The notes: generated by a model not told the origin, from the sequence alone. A stretch of DNA of 64,000 nucleotides from Methanomicrobiaceae archaeon (GCA_029762625.1 JARVGI010000001.1:62001-126000), one strand, 5' to 3'. Numbered from the stretch's first letter, positions 34,451 to 44,010 are shown. Numbers and translations: made by a program.

Positions 34451-36312
34451 GATACTCCGTCACGATGGACGAAGAATTGACCCGGCAGATCGACAGCCTG
34501 TGCAGCACGAAGGGAATATCACGCTCCGAGTGGATCGGCGACGTCTGTTCCCGGTACCTGGACAACGGGGCCAACTCGGGAGCGAAACCGGAAATCTATC
34601 GTGACAAATCCATTTTTGAACAGGATGAAATGACCATTCACAATATGCTCGATTACGACGAAACCTACAGGAATTTTTCCATAAAAGTGCCCGAATATTT
34701 CAATTTCGGGTTCGACGTGATCGACGCCTGGGCGAAAAAGGACCGCAACAAGCTGGCCATGATCTGGGTGAACCAGAAGGGCGAGGAGAAGAAGTTCACC
34801 TTCCGCGAACTCTCGCTGCTCTCGAACCAGATCGTGAACATGTTCATCAAGTACAACATCAACAAGGGCGACCGTGTCCTGATCATGCTCCCGAGGGTCC
34901 CGGAATGGTGGACCTTCACCATTGCCATGATCAAGATCGGAGCGGTGTACTGCCCCGCGCCGACCATGCTCACCCCGAAAGACCTCAAGTACCGCATCGA
35001 CACCGCAGATATCAAGATGGTGATCACCGACGCCGAAAACGCCCCCAAGGTGGACGCGATCTTCGACGAGTGCCCGTCGCTGGTGAGCAGGATGGTCATC
35101 GACGACCGCCTCGACAACTGGATCAGCTATCCGGTCGAACTCGACTACCCCGCCCCGGTCTCCTCGAAGATCGCCAACCTCCCCGGCCTGAAGCACACCA
35201 AGGCGACCGACCCGCTGGTCATCTTCTTCACCTCCGGCACCACCGGCGAGGCCAAGATGGTGCTCCACGACCAGGGCTATCCGCTGGGCCACATCATCAC
35301 CGCCCGGTTCTGGCACGACGTGCGCAGCACCGATTTGCATTTCACCCTTTCCGACACCGGGTGGGCCAAGAGCGCCTGGGGCAAGCTCTACGGTCAGTGG
35401 ATCGAGGGCGCCTGCATCTTCGTCTACGACATCCGGGGCAAGTTCAATGCAACCGAGATCCTGCCACTCATCGAGAAATACGGCATCTCCACCTTCTGCG
35501 CCCCGCCGACCATCTACCGGATGCTCATTTTAGCCGACCTGGACAAGTTCGACTTCAATGCACTGCGCCACTGCGTCTCCGCGGGCGAGCCGCTCAACCC
35601 CGAGGTCATCCACGCGTGGAAAGAGGCGACGGGGCTGACGATCTACGAGGGCTACGGGCAGACCGAGACCGTGCTCTGCCTGGGCACCTTCCCCTGCATG
35701 GAGGCGAGGCACGGCTCGATGGGCAAACCCTCGCCGGGCTGGAAGGTGGAGCTCCTCGACGAGAACGCCAACCCGGTGGGCCCCCACGAGGAAGGGGTCA
35801 TTGCCATCGCCCTCGACCCGCGCCCGGTCGGGCTCATGAAGGAATACCTGGACAACGATGAGGAGAACCGCCATGTCTTCGTGGGCGACTGGTACTACAC
35901 CGGCGACAAGGCCTACAAGGACGAAGACGGCTACTACTGGTTCGTGGGACGCGACGACGACGTGATCAAGGCAAGCGGCTACCGCATCGGCCCGTTCGAG
36001 GTGGAGAGCGCCCTCATCGAGCACCCCGCGGTGCAGGAGGCGGCGGTGGTGGGCTCCCCCGACGTCATCCGCGGCCTGATCGTCAAGGCATACGTGATCC
36101 TCGCACCCGGGTACACACCATCCGACGGCCTCGTCAAGGAGCTGCAGCACCATGTCAAGAAGGTGACCGCACCATACAAGTACCCCCGGGCCATCGAGTA
36201 CGTCGACGAGCTGCCCAAGACCATCTCCGGCAAGATCCGGAGAAATGTACTGCGGGAGCGGGAGCTGGAAAAATTCCAGAACGAAAAGGAGTCCGGCCCC
36301 GCAGCCCAATAA
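34444..36312 (+). CDS. acyl-CoA synthetase with an N-terminal ribbon-helix-helix DNA-binding domain
   Basis: A 622-residue fusion. Residues 1-41 form a CopG/MetJ-type ribbon-helix-helix domain: strand MVRYSVTMDEEL, helix TRQIDSLCSTKG, then ISRSEWIGDVCSRYLD. Residues 42-62 are a polar linker, and from Met63 on the protein is a complete AMP-forming acyl-CoA synthetase (FFTSGTTGEAKMV, YEGYGQTE, YYTGDKA, GRDDDVIKASGYRIGPFE, catalytic Lys in ISGKIRR). The frame runs without a break through both parts. Met63 at 34630, with AGGATGA just before it, could be an internal start for a stand-alone enzyme. The domain pairing recalls PutA, an enzyme that represses its own gene. Substrate acid unknown. Confidence 0.88.
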   Translation: MVRYSVTMDEELTRQIDSLCSTKGISRSEWIGDVCSRYLDNGANSGAKPEIYRDKSIFEQDEMTIHNMLDYDETYRNFSIKVPEYFNFGFDVIDAWAKKDRNKLAMIWVNQKGEEKKFTFRELSLLSNQIVNMFIKYNINKGDRVLIMLPRVPEWWTFTIAMIKIGAVYCPAPTMLTPKDLKYRIDTADIKMVITDAENAPKVDAIFDECPSLVSRMVIDDRLDNWISYPVELDYPAPVSSKIANLPGLKHTKATDPLVIFFTSGTTGEAKMVLHDQGYPLGHIITARFWHDVRSTDLHFTLSDTGWAKSAWGKLYGQWIEGACIFVYDIRGKFNATEILPLIEKYGISTFCAPPTIYRMLILADLDKFDFNALRHCVSAGEPLNPEVIHAWKEATGLTIYEGYGQTETVLCLGTFPCMEARHGSMGKPSPGWKVELLDENANPVGPHEEGVIAIALDPRPVGLMKEYLDNDEENRHVFVGDWYYTGDKAYKDEDGYYWFVGRDDDVIKASGYRIGPFEVESALIEHPAVQEAAVVGSPDVIRGLIVKAYVILAPGYTPSDGLVKELQHHVKKVTAPYKYPRAIEYVDELPKTISGKIRRNVLRERELEKFQNEKESGPAAQ

Positions 36313-36349
36313 GTACTTTTATTGTATTGTAGAGAAAACTAGGTAAGGC

Positions 36350-36434
36350 GCGAGGGTTGCCGAGCCAGGTCAAAGGCGCTGGGTTCAGGGCCCAGTCTCG
36401 CAGGAGTTCGAGCGTTCGAATCGCTCCCCTCGCA
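36350..36434 (+). tRNA. tRNA-Leu (anticodon CAG)
   Basis: An 85-base class II tRNA with the acceptor stem GCGAGGG/CCCTCGC, anticodon stem CTGGG/CCCAG around loop TTCAGGG, a long variable arm and GTTCGAATC in the T loop. Discriminator A at 36434; CCA not encoded. It differs from the tRNA-Leu at 57370 in almost only the anticodon arm. Confidence 0.96.
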
Positions 36435-36681
36435 TGTTCTGTTTTTCGGACGTGGATGAAAAAAGTAATTTTCCTCGTCTGCCAGTCTTCGATACGATAT
36501 ACCGACTGAATCGTTTGTGGTGTATGATGCAGGAAGATCAGTGCATTTCCCTCACCTGTTCCGTCACCAGGAGCTACCTCCGTATCCTATAGCCACCCTC
36601 CGGTCGCTATGGCAACGACGGTCCGGCTTCGACCGGAGACAAAGGCCCGCCCGGGTGGTATGTACCGTGCCGCCCCCGGTT

Positions 36682-37785
36682 TCAGGGCGATTCCGGGACG
36701 GGCAGCCTGCACGCGCACCGCCCGATGGTGAGCGCAATGCCGGCAGTGACCGCGGCGTTCACCGCGAATGCCGCCCAGAATCCTGCGAATTGGGCGATCA
36801 GGCCGGCGAAGAAGGGCATCAGGGCGAGCCCCGCGTAGCTGGAGGTGTTGAAGAGCCCCATGGCCGCACCCTGCGGGAGGCGTGTCTCGGCGAGAAATAC
36901 GAGCTGGGCATTGATCGCAAAGCCCGAAAGCCCCCCTATCGCGGCAAACATCAGAAAGACGGCGATGGTACTCGTGGATGGGGCGAAAAAACTCCCCATG
37001 ACCGCTGTACCCATCACGATCGCTGCGATGCGGATGGTGGGAACCGGCCTGTTCACCAGCGACGGGGCGATGAGCGAGGTAACGATGGTCGCCGTATGCA
37101 TGGTGCCGATCTGGACGCTGAGCACCGCCGCGCTCTCCCCGGTGAACTCGGGGTAGAGTGCCGTAACCACGCCGGTCACCCCCACCAGCACCACTGTCGA
37201 AAGATACAGCCAGAAATAGTCCTTCACGATGTGGGGGACATTCGCGTGCAGCTGCGGGGCAACGTGGTTCCCATTGAGCACCAGGCTCATAAGAAACGCC
37301 ACAAGGGAGACCGCGGTGAAAAGCACCACGCCGCCGGTGATCCCGATGGAATGCTCGAGCCATCCGGTGCCGAGCAGTCCGACGACAAGCCCGAGATTGA
37401 GCGCACCGATGAAATAGCCGGAGAGGCGTTTGTGGTCGGGGCGTGAGTTCACCCACGAGAGCGCGGACGCCACGAAGAGCCCTCCGCCGAATCCCTCGAG
37501 TAAACGGGCGAGAAATACGGGGATGGCGGTGGGGAAGAGAATGATGAGCACTCCGCTCACAAACGTGCAGAGCAGCCCGGTCTTGATCAGCGGCATCCTG
37601 CCGATGCGATCGGAGAGCACCCCTGCGGGGAGTACGGTGACAAATGCGCCGAAAAAGTAGGCTGAATAGATAGCCGACTGCAGCCACACCTCCGCTTCGG
37701 CAAATGCGGGGAGGACCGGGACGATGGCGTTTGATAACGCCATGACCGAAAACACCCCGAGCAGGAGGGTGAGGCGCTGCTTCAT
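36682..37785 (-). CDS. MFS-family transporter
   Basis: A 367-residue membrane protein with about eleven to twelve hydrophobic helices. The loop after the second helix reads LSDRIGRMPLI, the conserved D-R-x-G-R motif of the major facilitator superfamily. The substrate cannot be told; drug or metabolite export is typical. The ATG at 37785 is directly next to the stop codon of the aCPSF1 gene, so it is probably co-transcribed with psmB and aCPSF1, an unusual companion. Confidence 0.88.
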   Translation of the reverse strand: MKQRLTLLLGVFSVMALSNAIVPVLPAFAEAEVWLQSAIYSAYFFGAFVTVLPAGVLSDRIGRMPLIKTGLLCTFVSGVLIILFPTAIPVFLARLLEGFGGGLFVASALSWVNSRPDHKRLSGYFIGALNLGLVVGLLGTGWLEHSIGITGGVVLFTAVSLVAFLMSLVLNGNHVAPQLHANVPHIVKDYFWLYLSTVVLVGVTGVVTALYPEFTGESAAVLSVQIGTMHTATIVTSLIAPSLVNRPVPTIRIAAIVMGTAVMGSFFAPSTSTIAVFLMFAAIGGLSGFAINAQLVFLAETRLPQGAAMGLFNTSSYAGLALMPFFAGLIAQFAGFWAAFAVNAAVTAGIALTIGRCACRLPVPESP

Positions 37786-39675
37786 CTAGACCATTCTGTA
37801 TGTTTCGAGGTTCATGGGGGAATGGGTCTCGATATGGTATTTCTTGTAGAGCGAACTGGCAAGGTCGATGGCCTTGTTCTCGTCCCCGTGAATGGTGAAG
37901 ATCTTCTCGGGCCGCGGCTGGATATGGGCGATGTAGTTCATCAGCTGGCGGCGGTCCGAATGCCCGGAGAACCCGTCCACGGTCACGATATCGAGGTTGA
38001 CGACGATGGTCTCCCGGCGCCCCGTCGGTATCTCACGCCACCCCTTCTGGATGCGCCGCCCCATGGTCCCGTCCGCCTGGTAGCCGACGAAGACCAGCGT
38101 GTTGCGTTCGTCGGGGGCGAGCGCCCGCAGGTACTCCATCACCGGGCCGCCGTTGAGCATACCGCTGGTGGTGATGATGACGCAGGGATCGCCGCCGATG
38201 ACGTTCTCCCGCACCGAGGGCGAATCGACCTGCACGAAGCAGTCGGCGAGGAACGGGTTCATCCCCTCACGGAAGATCTGCGTCCGCAGGTCGCTGTTCA
38301 GGTACTCGGGGTAGGTAGTGTGGATGGCGGTCGCCTCGCGGATCATCCCGTCGAGGTAGATCTTCACCTTCGGGATCTTCTCGAGGCGCATGCCCTCTTC
38401 GATCGCGAGCATCGTCTCCTGCGACCGGCCCACGGCGAATGCGGGGATGATTATCTTGCCGCCCCGCTTGATCGTCGTGGAGATGACGTTGTAGAGCTTC
38501 TCTTCGGCGTCCTTGCGTGCGGGCTGGAAGTCGTGCGACCCCCCGTAGGTGCTCTCCATGAAGAGCGCCTCGAGCCGCGGGAACTGGACGGTTGCCGGCC
38601 CGAAGAGGCGGGTCTTGCCGTAGTTGAAGTCCCCGGTGAACGCGATATTGTAGAGCCCCTCGCCGATGTGGAAGTGGGCGATGGCCGAACCGAGGATATG
38701 TCCCGCATTGTGCAGCGTCAGCTTCATGTCGGGGGCGATGTCGGTGACGCTCCCGTAATTGAGGGTGATCGAGTGCTTGATAAACGTCCTGACCTCGTTC
38801 GAGGAATACGGCACCTGCCCCGTCTCTTTGTTGACAACGTCGAGGTAATCGAGCTGGAGCATCGAGGCGAGGTCCCGCGTCGCCGGGGTGCTGTAGATCG
38901 GGCCTTCATACCCGTACTTGAACAGCAGGGGCACGAGCGCGCAGTGATCGAGGTGGGCGTGGGTGATCACCACGGCGTCCAGCGTAGTGAGCGGGTAGAT
39001 CTCGGGGACGTACAGGTAGGGGTAGCCGTTGTTGTTGCTCGGCTTCTCCCCACAGTCGATGAGCACCTTGCTCTCCGGGGTGCTGAGCAGGAACGCCGCC
39101 CTGCCGACTTCGCGGCAGCAGCCGAGGGTCGTCACCCTGATCCACTGGTCCTTGGCGGTGGTATCCCGGTGAATACGCCTTCCGATCTGGCGCAGAAATG
39201 TTTTTCTCTCGTCTTTGACGGAGCGGAGGAACTGGCGCACCTGTTTGACGGTGCCGCTCTCGATGGGCGGGGTGCGCACCACCTTGGGCGTCCACCCGAT
39301 CTCCTTGGTGATATCGCGGAGCGTGACGCCGTTTTTCCCGATGACCACGCCGGGCTTTTCCGCTTCGATGAGCACCTCGCCCGTTTCCGGGTCGAAGAAC
39401 ATGTCGCTGATCCCGGCGTTGTCGGGCACCACGGCCCTGATCTTGCCCGCGGCCTGTTCAGGGTCTTCGAGAATATTCGGGCGCACCACTATGCGTTTTC
39501 TCAGGTCACGTGCGAGCACCCGGATCAGGTCCGCCTGATCGGCGAATTTTTTCGTATCGTCCGTATAGATGACCAGTTCGGGCCCCTCGAATTCCACTTC
39601 GGAGACCGTAATGCCGGCGGGGACCTTTTTATTGATCTTTTCTTTCAGCTCTTCAAGCCGTTCTTCTATCAGCAT
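37786..39675 (-). CDS. beta-CASP ribonuclease aCPSF1/FttA (KH - MBL - beta-CASP)
   Basis: A 629-residue archaeal homologue of the CPSF73 nuclease that cleaves transcripts and ends transcription. Residues 1-180 hold two KH-type RNA-binding domains with VIGKNGVTLR; then the metallo-beta-lactamase core with VVITHAHLDHCA (HxHxDH) and LHNAGHILGSA; then the beta-CASP domain with IIPAFAVGRSQE, and the final GFSGHSDRRQ and IHGDENKA motifs. Length and domain order are exactly those of the archaeal family. It starts 22 bases after psmB, a conserved neighbourhood. Confidence 0.95.
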   Translation of the reverse strand: MLIEERLEELKEKINKKVPAGITVSEVEFEGPELVIYTDDTKKFADQADLIRVLARDLRKRIVVRPNILEDPEQAAGKIRAVVPDNAGISDMFFDPETGEVLIEAEKPGVVIGKNGVTLRDITKEIGWTPKVVRTPPIESGTVKQVRQFLRSVKDERKTFLRQIGRRIHRDTTAKDQWIRVTTLGCCREVGRAAFLLSTPESKVLIDCGEKPSNNNGYPYLYVPEIYPLTTLDAVVITHAHLDHCALVPLLFKYGYEGPIYSTPATRDLASMLQLDYLDVVNKETGQVPYSSNEVRTFIKHSITLNYGSVTDIAPDMKLTLHNAGHILGSAIAHFHIGEGLYNIAFTGDFNYGKTRLFGPATVQFPRLEALFMESTYGGSHDFQPARKDAEEKLYNVISTTIKRGGKIIIPAFAVGRSQETMLAIEEGMRLEKIPKVKIYLDGMIREATAIHTTYPEYLNSDLRTQIFREGMNPFLADCFVQVDSPSVRENVIGGDPCVIITTSGMLNGGPVMEYLRALAPDERNTLVFVGYQADGTMGRRIQKGWREIPTGRRETIVVNLDIVTVDGFSGHSDRRQLMNYIAHIQPRPEKIFTIHGDENKAIDLASSLYKKYHIETHSPMNLETYRMV

Positions 39676-39697
39676 TAAAATCGTCCTAAAAAAAAAG

Positions 39698-40339
39698 TTA
39701 ATTTGCAGCTTCCGGGGAGACCCTGTGTAACCCGGGAACCTTTTTCTCTTCGTATTTTTCCTGCGTGATCACCACAACGTTGATATCTTCTCCCGACCCC
39801 ACGTCGCGGCGTATCGCGGAGCGCAATGACCTGACCGCAAGATCGATCGCTTCCTCCTCGCTCATCCCCCTGCGATAGCCGTCCTCGAGCAGCCCGTAGG
39901 CGATCGGCGATCCCGATCCGGTGGCAACGATATCGTCCTCGCGGGACGCGCCGCCCAGGGCATCGACCGAGTAGACGCTCGGCCCCCTCTCGTCGACACC
40001 GCCCACCAGGAGCTGCACGTAGTAGGGATAGTAGCGGTTCTGGTTCAGATAGTTGCTCAGGAGCGTGGAGACCGCGCCCACCGACATCAGTTTGGCCCGC
40101 CGGATCTCGTAGAGGCTTGCCTCCACCTGGATGATCCGAGCGAGCTGCTGGGCATCACCGACGCCGCCTGCAATGGTCATGCCGATACGGGGAGCAATCT
40201 TATAGACCTTTTTGGCCGTTTTGCTAGCCACGAGATTTCCCATGGTTGCCCGTTTCTCGGTGGCGAGGACGACACCGCCATTGAACACGATCCCAATAGT
40301 GGTCGTCCCCTTCATAATTTCATGAGGGAGTTCAGGCAT
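39698..40339 (-). CDS. psmB: proteasome subunit beta
   Basis: The catalytic subunit of the archaeal 20S proteasome, 213 residues. A ten-residue propeptide ([11 protein letters not shown] up to Gly10) is followed by TTTIGIVF, so the nucleophile is Thr11; the later lysine in EKRATMGN and [15 protein letters not shown] fit the family. It heads the psmB - aCPSF1 - MFS transcription unit. A TATA-like GATAAAATC lies about 70 bases upstream on the minus strand. Confidence 0.96.
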   Translation of the reverse strand: MPELPHEIMKGTTTIGIVFNGGVVLATEKRATMGNLVASKTAKKVYKIAPRIGMTIAGGVGDAQQLARIIQVEASLYEIRRAKLMSVGAVSTLLSNYLNQNRYYPYYVQLLVGGVDERGPSVYSVDALGGASREDDIVATGSGSPIAYGLLEDGYRRGMSEEEAIDLAVRSLRSAIRRDVGSGEDINVVVITQEKYEEKKVPGLHRVSPEAAN

Positions 40340-40431
40340 TCAAAAAACCTCCTACCGTTAATTACGCCATGAAAGGTGACAAAAGCGTTTCAGACTATAC
40401 AATGATTTTATCCGCCATAAATGTATGGTTG

Positions 40432-40446
40432 CCCCCCAAAAGGGGG
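40432..40446 (-). terminator. GC hairpin just after the CBS gene
   Basis: CCCCC-TTTT-GGGGGG on the minus strand, beginning nine bases after the stop codon of the gene at 40455. It can fold into a tight stem-loop, but no T-run follows, so it may be an RNA-stabilising or processing element rather than a terminator. Confidence 0.35.
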
Positions 40447-40454
40447 AATTCCGG

Positions 40455-41330
40455 TCAATGGTTCCGGATCAGGTGGCTGGAGGCATCGAGGACACCGCCC
40501 ACCATGACCGATTCCGGAATGAGCACTTTGATCAGTTCACGGTCAAAGAGCATGGCAACCAGCCGCTTGTCACCGTTGACGACCGGCAGCTGGTCGACCC
40601 GTGACCGCTTCATTTTCAGTGCGCAGACGCTGATCTCCGCGTTGAGCGGCACGGAGATGACATCGCTCACCATGACCATCTTCACCGGTTTGTCCGGCAG
40701 CTGGATCCGTGAGATCCCGTAGGATATGCTGTGCATGTCCCTGATGCTCTCCCACGTCCACTCGTCATCGTCCGTCCCGTTGGAAAAATCGGAAACCTGC
40801 ACCGAGTCCTCGATGCACGACGCCCGGATAAGGTCACGTTCGGAGATGATGCCCACCAGCTGCCCCTCGTCATTGAGGATGGGGATGGCATCGAACCCCG
40901 AGGTCTCCATGATCCTCCCCACGAGCGGCAGCGGCGTCTCCTCCCAGAGCGCGAACGTCGGCCGGATATACCTGGTTTTGATCTCTTCCCTGATCTTCAT
41001 CTGCGAGATGGCGTTGACGAGATCGGCGGTGCTGATGATTCCCACCAGTTTCCCTTCGGAAACCACCGGAAGGCGCCTGACATTGTGTTTCGTCATCAGA
41101 ATTGCCGCATCGTTGATATGCGCATTCGGCGTGACCGAGATCGGGTCGGGAGTCATCAGCAGGCCGAGCTGCGTCTCCTCGGCCTTGGCGAGGAGATCCT
41201 TTCGGGTAATGATACCCACCAGCTTTTCCTCTTTGAGCACCGGGACACCGCTGATGCCGGTTCGCTTCAGTATTCTCAGGACATCCTCGCGGTTTCCCGG
41301 TATTTCGACGCAGACGACGTCGTTGGTCAT
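40455..41330 (-). CDS. four-CBS-domain protein
   Basis: A 291-residue protein made of four CBS repeats: GVPVLKEEKLVGIITRKDL, VRRLPVVSEGKLVGIISTADL, AIPILNDEGQLVGIISERDL and a more divergent DQLPVVNGDKRLVAMLF. Such modules bind adenine nucleotides or SAM and act as sensors; no catalytic domain is attached. It lies 23 bases after the universal stress protein gene, so an energy- or stress-sensing unit is likely. Confidence 0.9.
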   Translation of the reverse strand: MTNDVVCVEIPGNREDVLRILKRTGISGVPVLKEEKLVGIITRKDLLAKAEETQLGLLMTPDPISVTPNAHINDAAILMTKHNVRRLPVVSEGKLVGIISTADLVNAISQMKIREEIKTRYIRPTFALWEETPLPLVGRIMETSGFDAIPILNDEGQLVGIISERDLIRASCIEDSVQVSDFSNGTDDDEWTWESIRDMHSISYGISRIQLPDKPVKMVMVSDVISVPLNAEISVCALKMKRSRVDQLPVVNGDKRLVAMLFDRELIKVLIPESVMVGGVLDASSHLIRNH

Positions 41331-41353
41331 ATAGTCGCGAACAAGTTTTGTTT

Positions 41354-41782
41354 CTATGATCTCACCACCAGTGTCGTTATGGAACTATGGCGCACCACGT
41401 ACGTGGTCACGCTGCCTATCAGGAGGCGGTCAATATTGCTCTTCCCGTGCGAGCCGAGTACGATAACGTCGGCATTCATGCCTTCGGCCTGTTTCAGTAT
41501 CTCGTTGCCCGCATGACCATGCGTGATATGCGTGTGCAGGTCGATGCCTGCCTCCGAGGCGGTGGTCCGGCATTCCTCAAGCGTGTCCGTCCCCTCGTTT
41601 TCAAGGAGGCTGTAGATGACCTCGAGGGTATTATCGACCGGGATTGAGGACAGCATACCGGTTTCGATGACATATATCGCGTGGAGCTCGGCGCTCCATT
41701 TGGTAGCTTCATCGATCGCCACCCCGAGTGCCTTTTTGCTCACTTCCGAGCCATCAACGGCGACAAGGATCTTATTGAACAT
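41354..41782 (-). CDS. universal stress protein (UspA family)
   Basis: A 142-residue USP-fold protein with KILVAVDGSEVSKKAL at the start and the ATP-binding pattern VLGSHGKSNIDRLLIGSVTTYVVRHS at the end (Gly-x-Gly...Gly-Ser). It is probably an ATP-binding member. GGAGC just before the ATG supports the start. It is in one group with the amidohydrolase upstream and the CBS protein downstream. Confidence 0.92.
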   Translation of the reverse strand: MFNKILVAVDGSEVSKKALGVAIDEATKWSAELHAIYVIETGMLSSIPVDNTLEVIYSLLENEGTDTLEECRTTASEAGIDLHTHITHGHAGNEILKQAEGMNADVIVLGSHGKSNIDRLLIGSVTTYVVRHSSITTLVVRS

Positions 41783-41811
41783 CGGTTAGCTCCAAAAATA
41801 AGTCTTCATTA

Positions 41812-42858
41812 TCATTTCGTTGTCGGGTTTAAAATAGTTCTTATAATATTGCAGGGATTTACTCGTTTTACCACCGTTGTGCATACGTCATGACTGAAAT
41901 GATAATTGTTGCGCATCGGATCGATAAGGAAAAAATTGGCCGTACAATCTTCCTCAATGAAGAACGGTGCGGGGAACAGGTCTGATCCCGATACAGCCAT
42001 TTTCAGGGTTTCTTTTACTGAAATTCGGTAGACCAGTGAGGTAAACGCCATTTCCCGGAACATATCGGGCTGCACGAACATGGCGTTGTCGGTGCCCAGA
42101 AGCACCCTGCACCCGCGCGCGAGCATGCGCGCCAGCGGGGGCTGGTCGGCGCCGGCGGCGACCCCGAGCGTCCAGTTCGACCGGGGGCAGACGGCGATGG
42201 GGATATCCATCTCCGCAATCCGGCGCAGCTGCCGGTCGTCTGCGTGGGTGCAGTGGATGATCAGGTCGGGTTCGAGGGCGATGGCGGCATCGATGTCATG
42301 CGGGTCTTTTTCGCCGGCATGGATGGCGACGGGCAGTCCCTGCGCCCGCGCCCGCTCCACCGCCGCCTCGACGTGCGCCCCCTCCCGGACGCTGCTGATC
42401 CCGAGCCCGTCGGCGACCGTCTCGCCCCCCTCTCTCCCGAAGATGACCGCCCGGCAGGGTGCGCCCTCCAGCGCCTGCCGGAGTGCATGCACCCCCTCGA
42501 CCCCCCCTTCCCGGAAATCCGCAAACCCCGCCGTGCCGGCCTGCACCATGGTGGCAACGGTGCTCTGCATCGCACGCACGAGGTTGTCGTGTGATGCGGC
42601 GCGAAGGAGGCGGTGTTTCAACCCGTCCGGCGGTGCGACCAGTTCAGCGAGCGATCCCGTCACCGGCATGTCCATGGCGATGGTATCGGCAATATGCGTG
42701 TGCGCATTGAAAAAGCAGGGCAGGATCCAGCAATCGTTCCGTGGTGCAACCTCCTCGATCGCCCGGACGGTGCCCGCCTCGACGGTGATCTCGACGCACC
42801 GCTCCTCGAGCTCCCTTCCCACCAGCGCCCTGCCGCGGAACGAAACGGCGTCCGACAT
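41812..42858 (-). CDS. amidohydrolase family protein (deaminase-like)
   Basis: A 348-residue metal-dependent hydrolase of the cytosine-deaminase/MTA-SAH-deaminase superfamily. NAHTHIAD supplies the HxH, VAIHAGEKD and IIHCTHADD the middle histidines, and VLLGTDNAM the final Asp. It is shorter than typical MtaD deaminases (about 420 residues), lacking part of the C-terminal beta domain. Aminofutalosine, guanine or MTA could be substrates; the sequence does not decide. Divergent from the Sec61 beta gene across a shared TATA-rich spacer. Confidence 0.85.
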   Translation of the reverse strand: MSDAVSFRGRALVGRELEERCVEITVEAGTVRAIEEVAPRNDCWILPCFFNAHTHIADTIAMDMPVTGSLAELVAPPDGLKHRLLRAASHDNLVRAMQSTVATMVQAGTAGFADFREGGVEGVHALRQALEGAPCRAVIFGREGGETVADGLGISSVREGAHVEAAVERARAQGLPVAIHAGEKDPHDIDAAIALEPDLIIHCTHADDRQLRRIAEMDIPIAVCPRSNWTLGVAAGADQPPLARMLARGCRVLLGTDNAMFVQPDMFREMAFTSLVYRISVKETLKMAVSGSDLFPAPFFIEEDCTANFFLIDPMRNNYHFSHDVCTTVVKRVNPCNIIRTILNPTTK

Positions 42859-42876
42859 GGTCGTCTCTGCCTTTGA

Positions 42877-42884
42877 TTTATATA
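42877..42884 (+). promoter_or_regulatory. TATA box of the Sec61 beta gene
   Basis: TTTATATA, 23-30 bases upstream of the ATG at 42907, implies an almost leaderless transcript. The stretch is nearly symmetric and could also serve the divergent amidohydrolase gene. Confidence 0.5.
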
Positions 42885-42906
42885 TGCAGAATGCAAATAG
42901 TTAATC

Positions 42907-43065
42907 ATGGCGAAAAAGAGTGGCGGAAGGCTGGTTTCCTCCGCAGGTCTTGTGACCTATTATGATAGCGAGGACAAGCGCTCGTTTCACATATCACCGA
43001 TATCGGTGCTTGTCGCAGGCGCAATTATCGGCGTCATCACCATCGCGCTGAACTTCATCTACTGA
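42907..43065 (+). CDS. preprotein translocase subunit Sec61 beta (SecG)
   Basis: A 52-residue tail-anchored subunit of the Sec translocon. It opens with MAKKSGGRLVSSAGLVTYYD, the highly conserved archaeal Sec61 beta head, followed by one C-terminal transmembrane helix (SVLVAGAIIGVITIALNF). Its stop overlaps the stop of the convergent cofE gene by seven bases. Confidence 0.95.
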   Translation: MAKKSGGRLVSSAGLVTYYDSEDKRSFHISPISVLVAGAIIGVITIALNFIY

Positions 43066-43805
43066 ATCCTTTTTTTGAGTGCGGCACGGGTAATGTCCTC
43101 GTCCGCGGTAAAATACAGTTCATCGTGCCCGGTCCACGCAGGACAGTTTCGAAAGACCACCGCGGGCACGCCGCGGCTGCTCTCGCCCATGACGAAGTTC
43201 GCAAACCCGGCGATTTCATCGACGACCGCTTCTTCGGTGATCCTGAGCACATGGCCGAAGAGGTCGGTATCGCCGCGGTAATCCCGGATCGCCGGCGTCC
43301 CGCTCCACCCGATCGCGGTGCCGGTCTGTCCCCGCCGGAAGGAGCGGCCGCAGGTGTCCGTAAGGATGACCCGCACATCGGCTCCCGTGATGCCGAAAAT
43401 CCCTTCGCGGATCTCCTGCGCGGCAGCCATGGGGTCCGACGGGAGGAGGATGAGCACCCCGTCCTCCACGTTGCTCTGGTCGACCCCCGCACGCACGCCG
43501 ACGTGGCCGCAGGCGAGCGCGGAGAGAACGAACGGCGCTTCCAGCAGGATATCCTCGGATTCGTCGAGCACCGCCTGGATGAACCGGGGGTCTTCACCGC
43601 ACATCGCCCCGATGCGCTCTGCCCGCTCGCCGGGCTCGATGGACGCGAGGGTGCGCGTATAGCCCTTCGCCTTGGAAAGGACCGACGAGGCGACGCAGAG
43701 GATATCGCCATCCCCGAACGCAACGCGGTCGCAGATGAGGGCCGGCAGGTCGTCGCCCTCTCTGATGAGGGGCAGTCCTTCCACCGGCGCTATTTCGATA
43801 TGCAT
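43059..43805 (-). CDS. cofE: coenzyme F420-0:L-glutamate ligase CofE
   Basis: Adds the glutamates to F420-0 with GTP. The 248-residue protein matches the family: ICVASSVLSKAKG-like LCVASSVLSKAKG near residue 36, GVRAGVDQSNVEDGVL, ILTDTCGRSFRRGQTGTAIG and GWSGTPAIRDYRG. There is no fused FMN domain as in bacterial FbiB. F420 is the main hydride carrier of this kind of methanogen. The upstream spacer to 44010 holds no gene. Confidence 0.95.
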   Translation of the reverse strand: MHIEIAPVEGLPLIREGDDLPALICDRVAFGDGDILCVASSVLSKAKGYTRTLASIEPGERAERIGAMCGEDPRFIQAVLDESEDILLEAPFVLSALACGHVGVRAGVDQSNVEDGVLILLPSDPMAAAQEIREGIFGITGADVRVILTDTCGRSFRRGQTGTAIGWSGTPAIRDYRGDTDLFGHVLRITEEAVVDEIAGFANFVMGESSRGVPAVVFRNCPAWTGHDELYFTADEDITRAALKKRIQ

Positions 43806-44010
43806 ACTGCTATGGTCGGTGGTTGACTACAAAAAAGGCTGCGTCCCGTCCCCGCGATGAGGCGGCGCATTCGGGAAAAGGCGGGTGCGGCGCGGCCGCG
43901 CGGTGGACGGGGGCGCCCCCTGTTCCTGCCGTCGCGCCGCACCCGCGTTCCATTGTTTTATGGGATCCCTCACAGATACTGATAAGGAATTCATACAAGG
44001 TGATAGCGCA

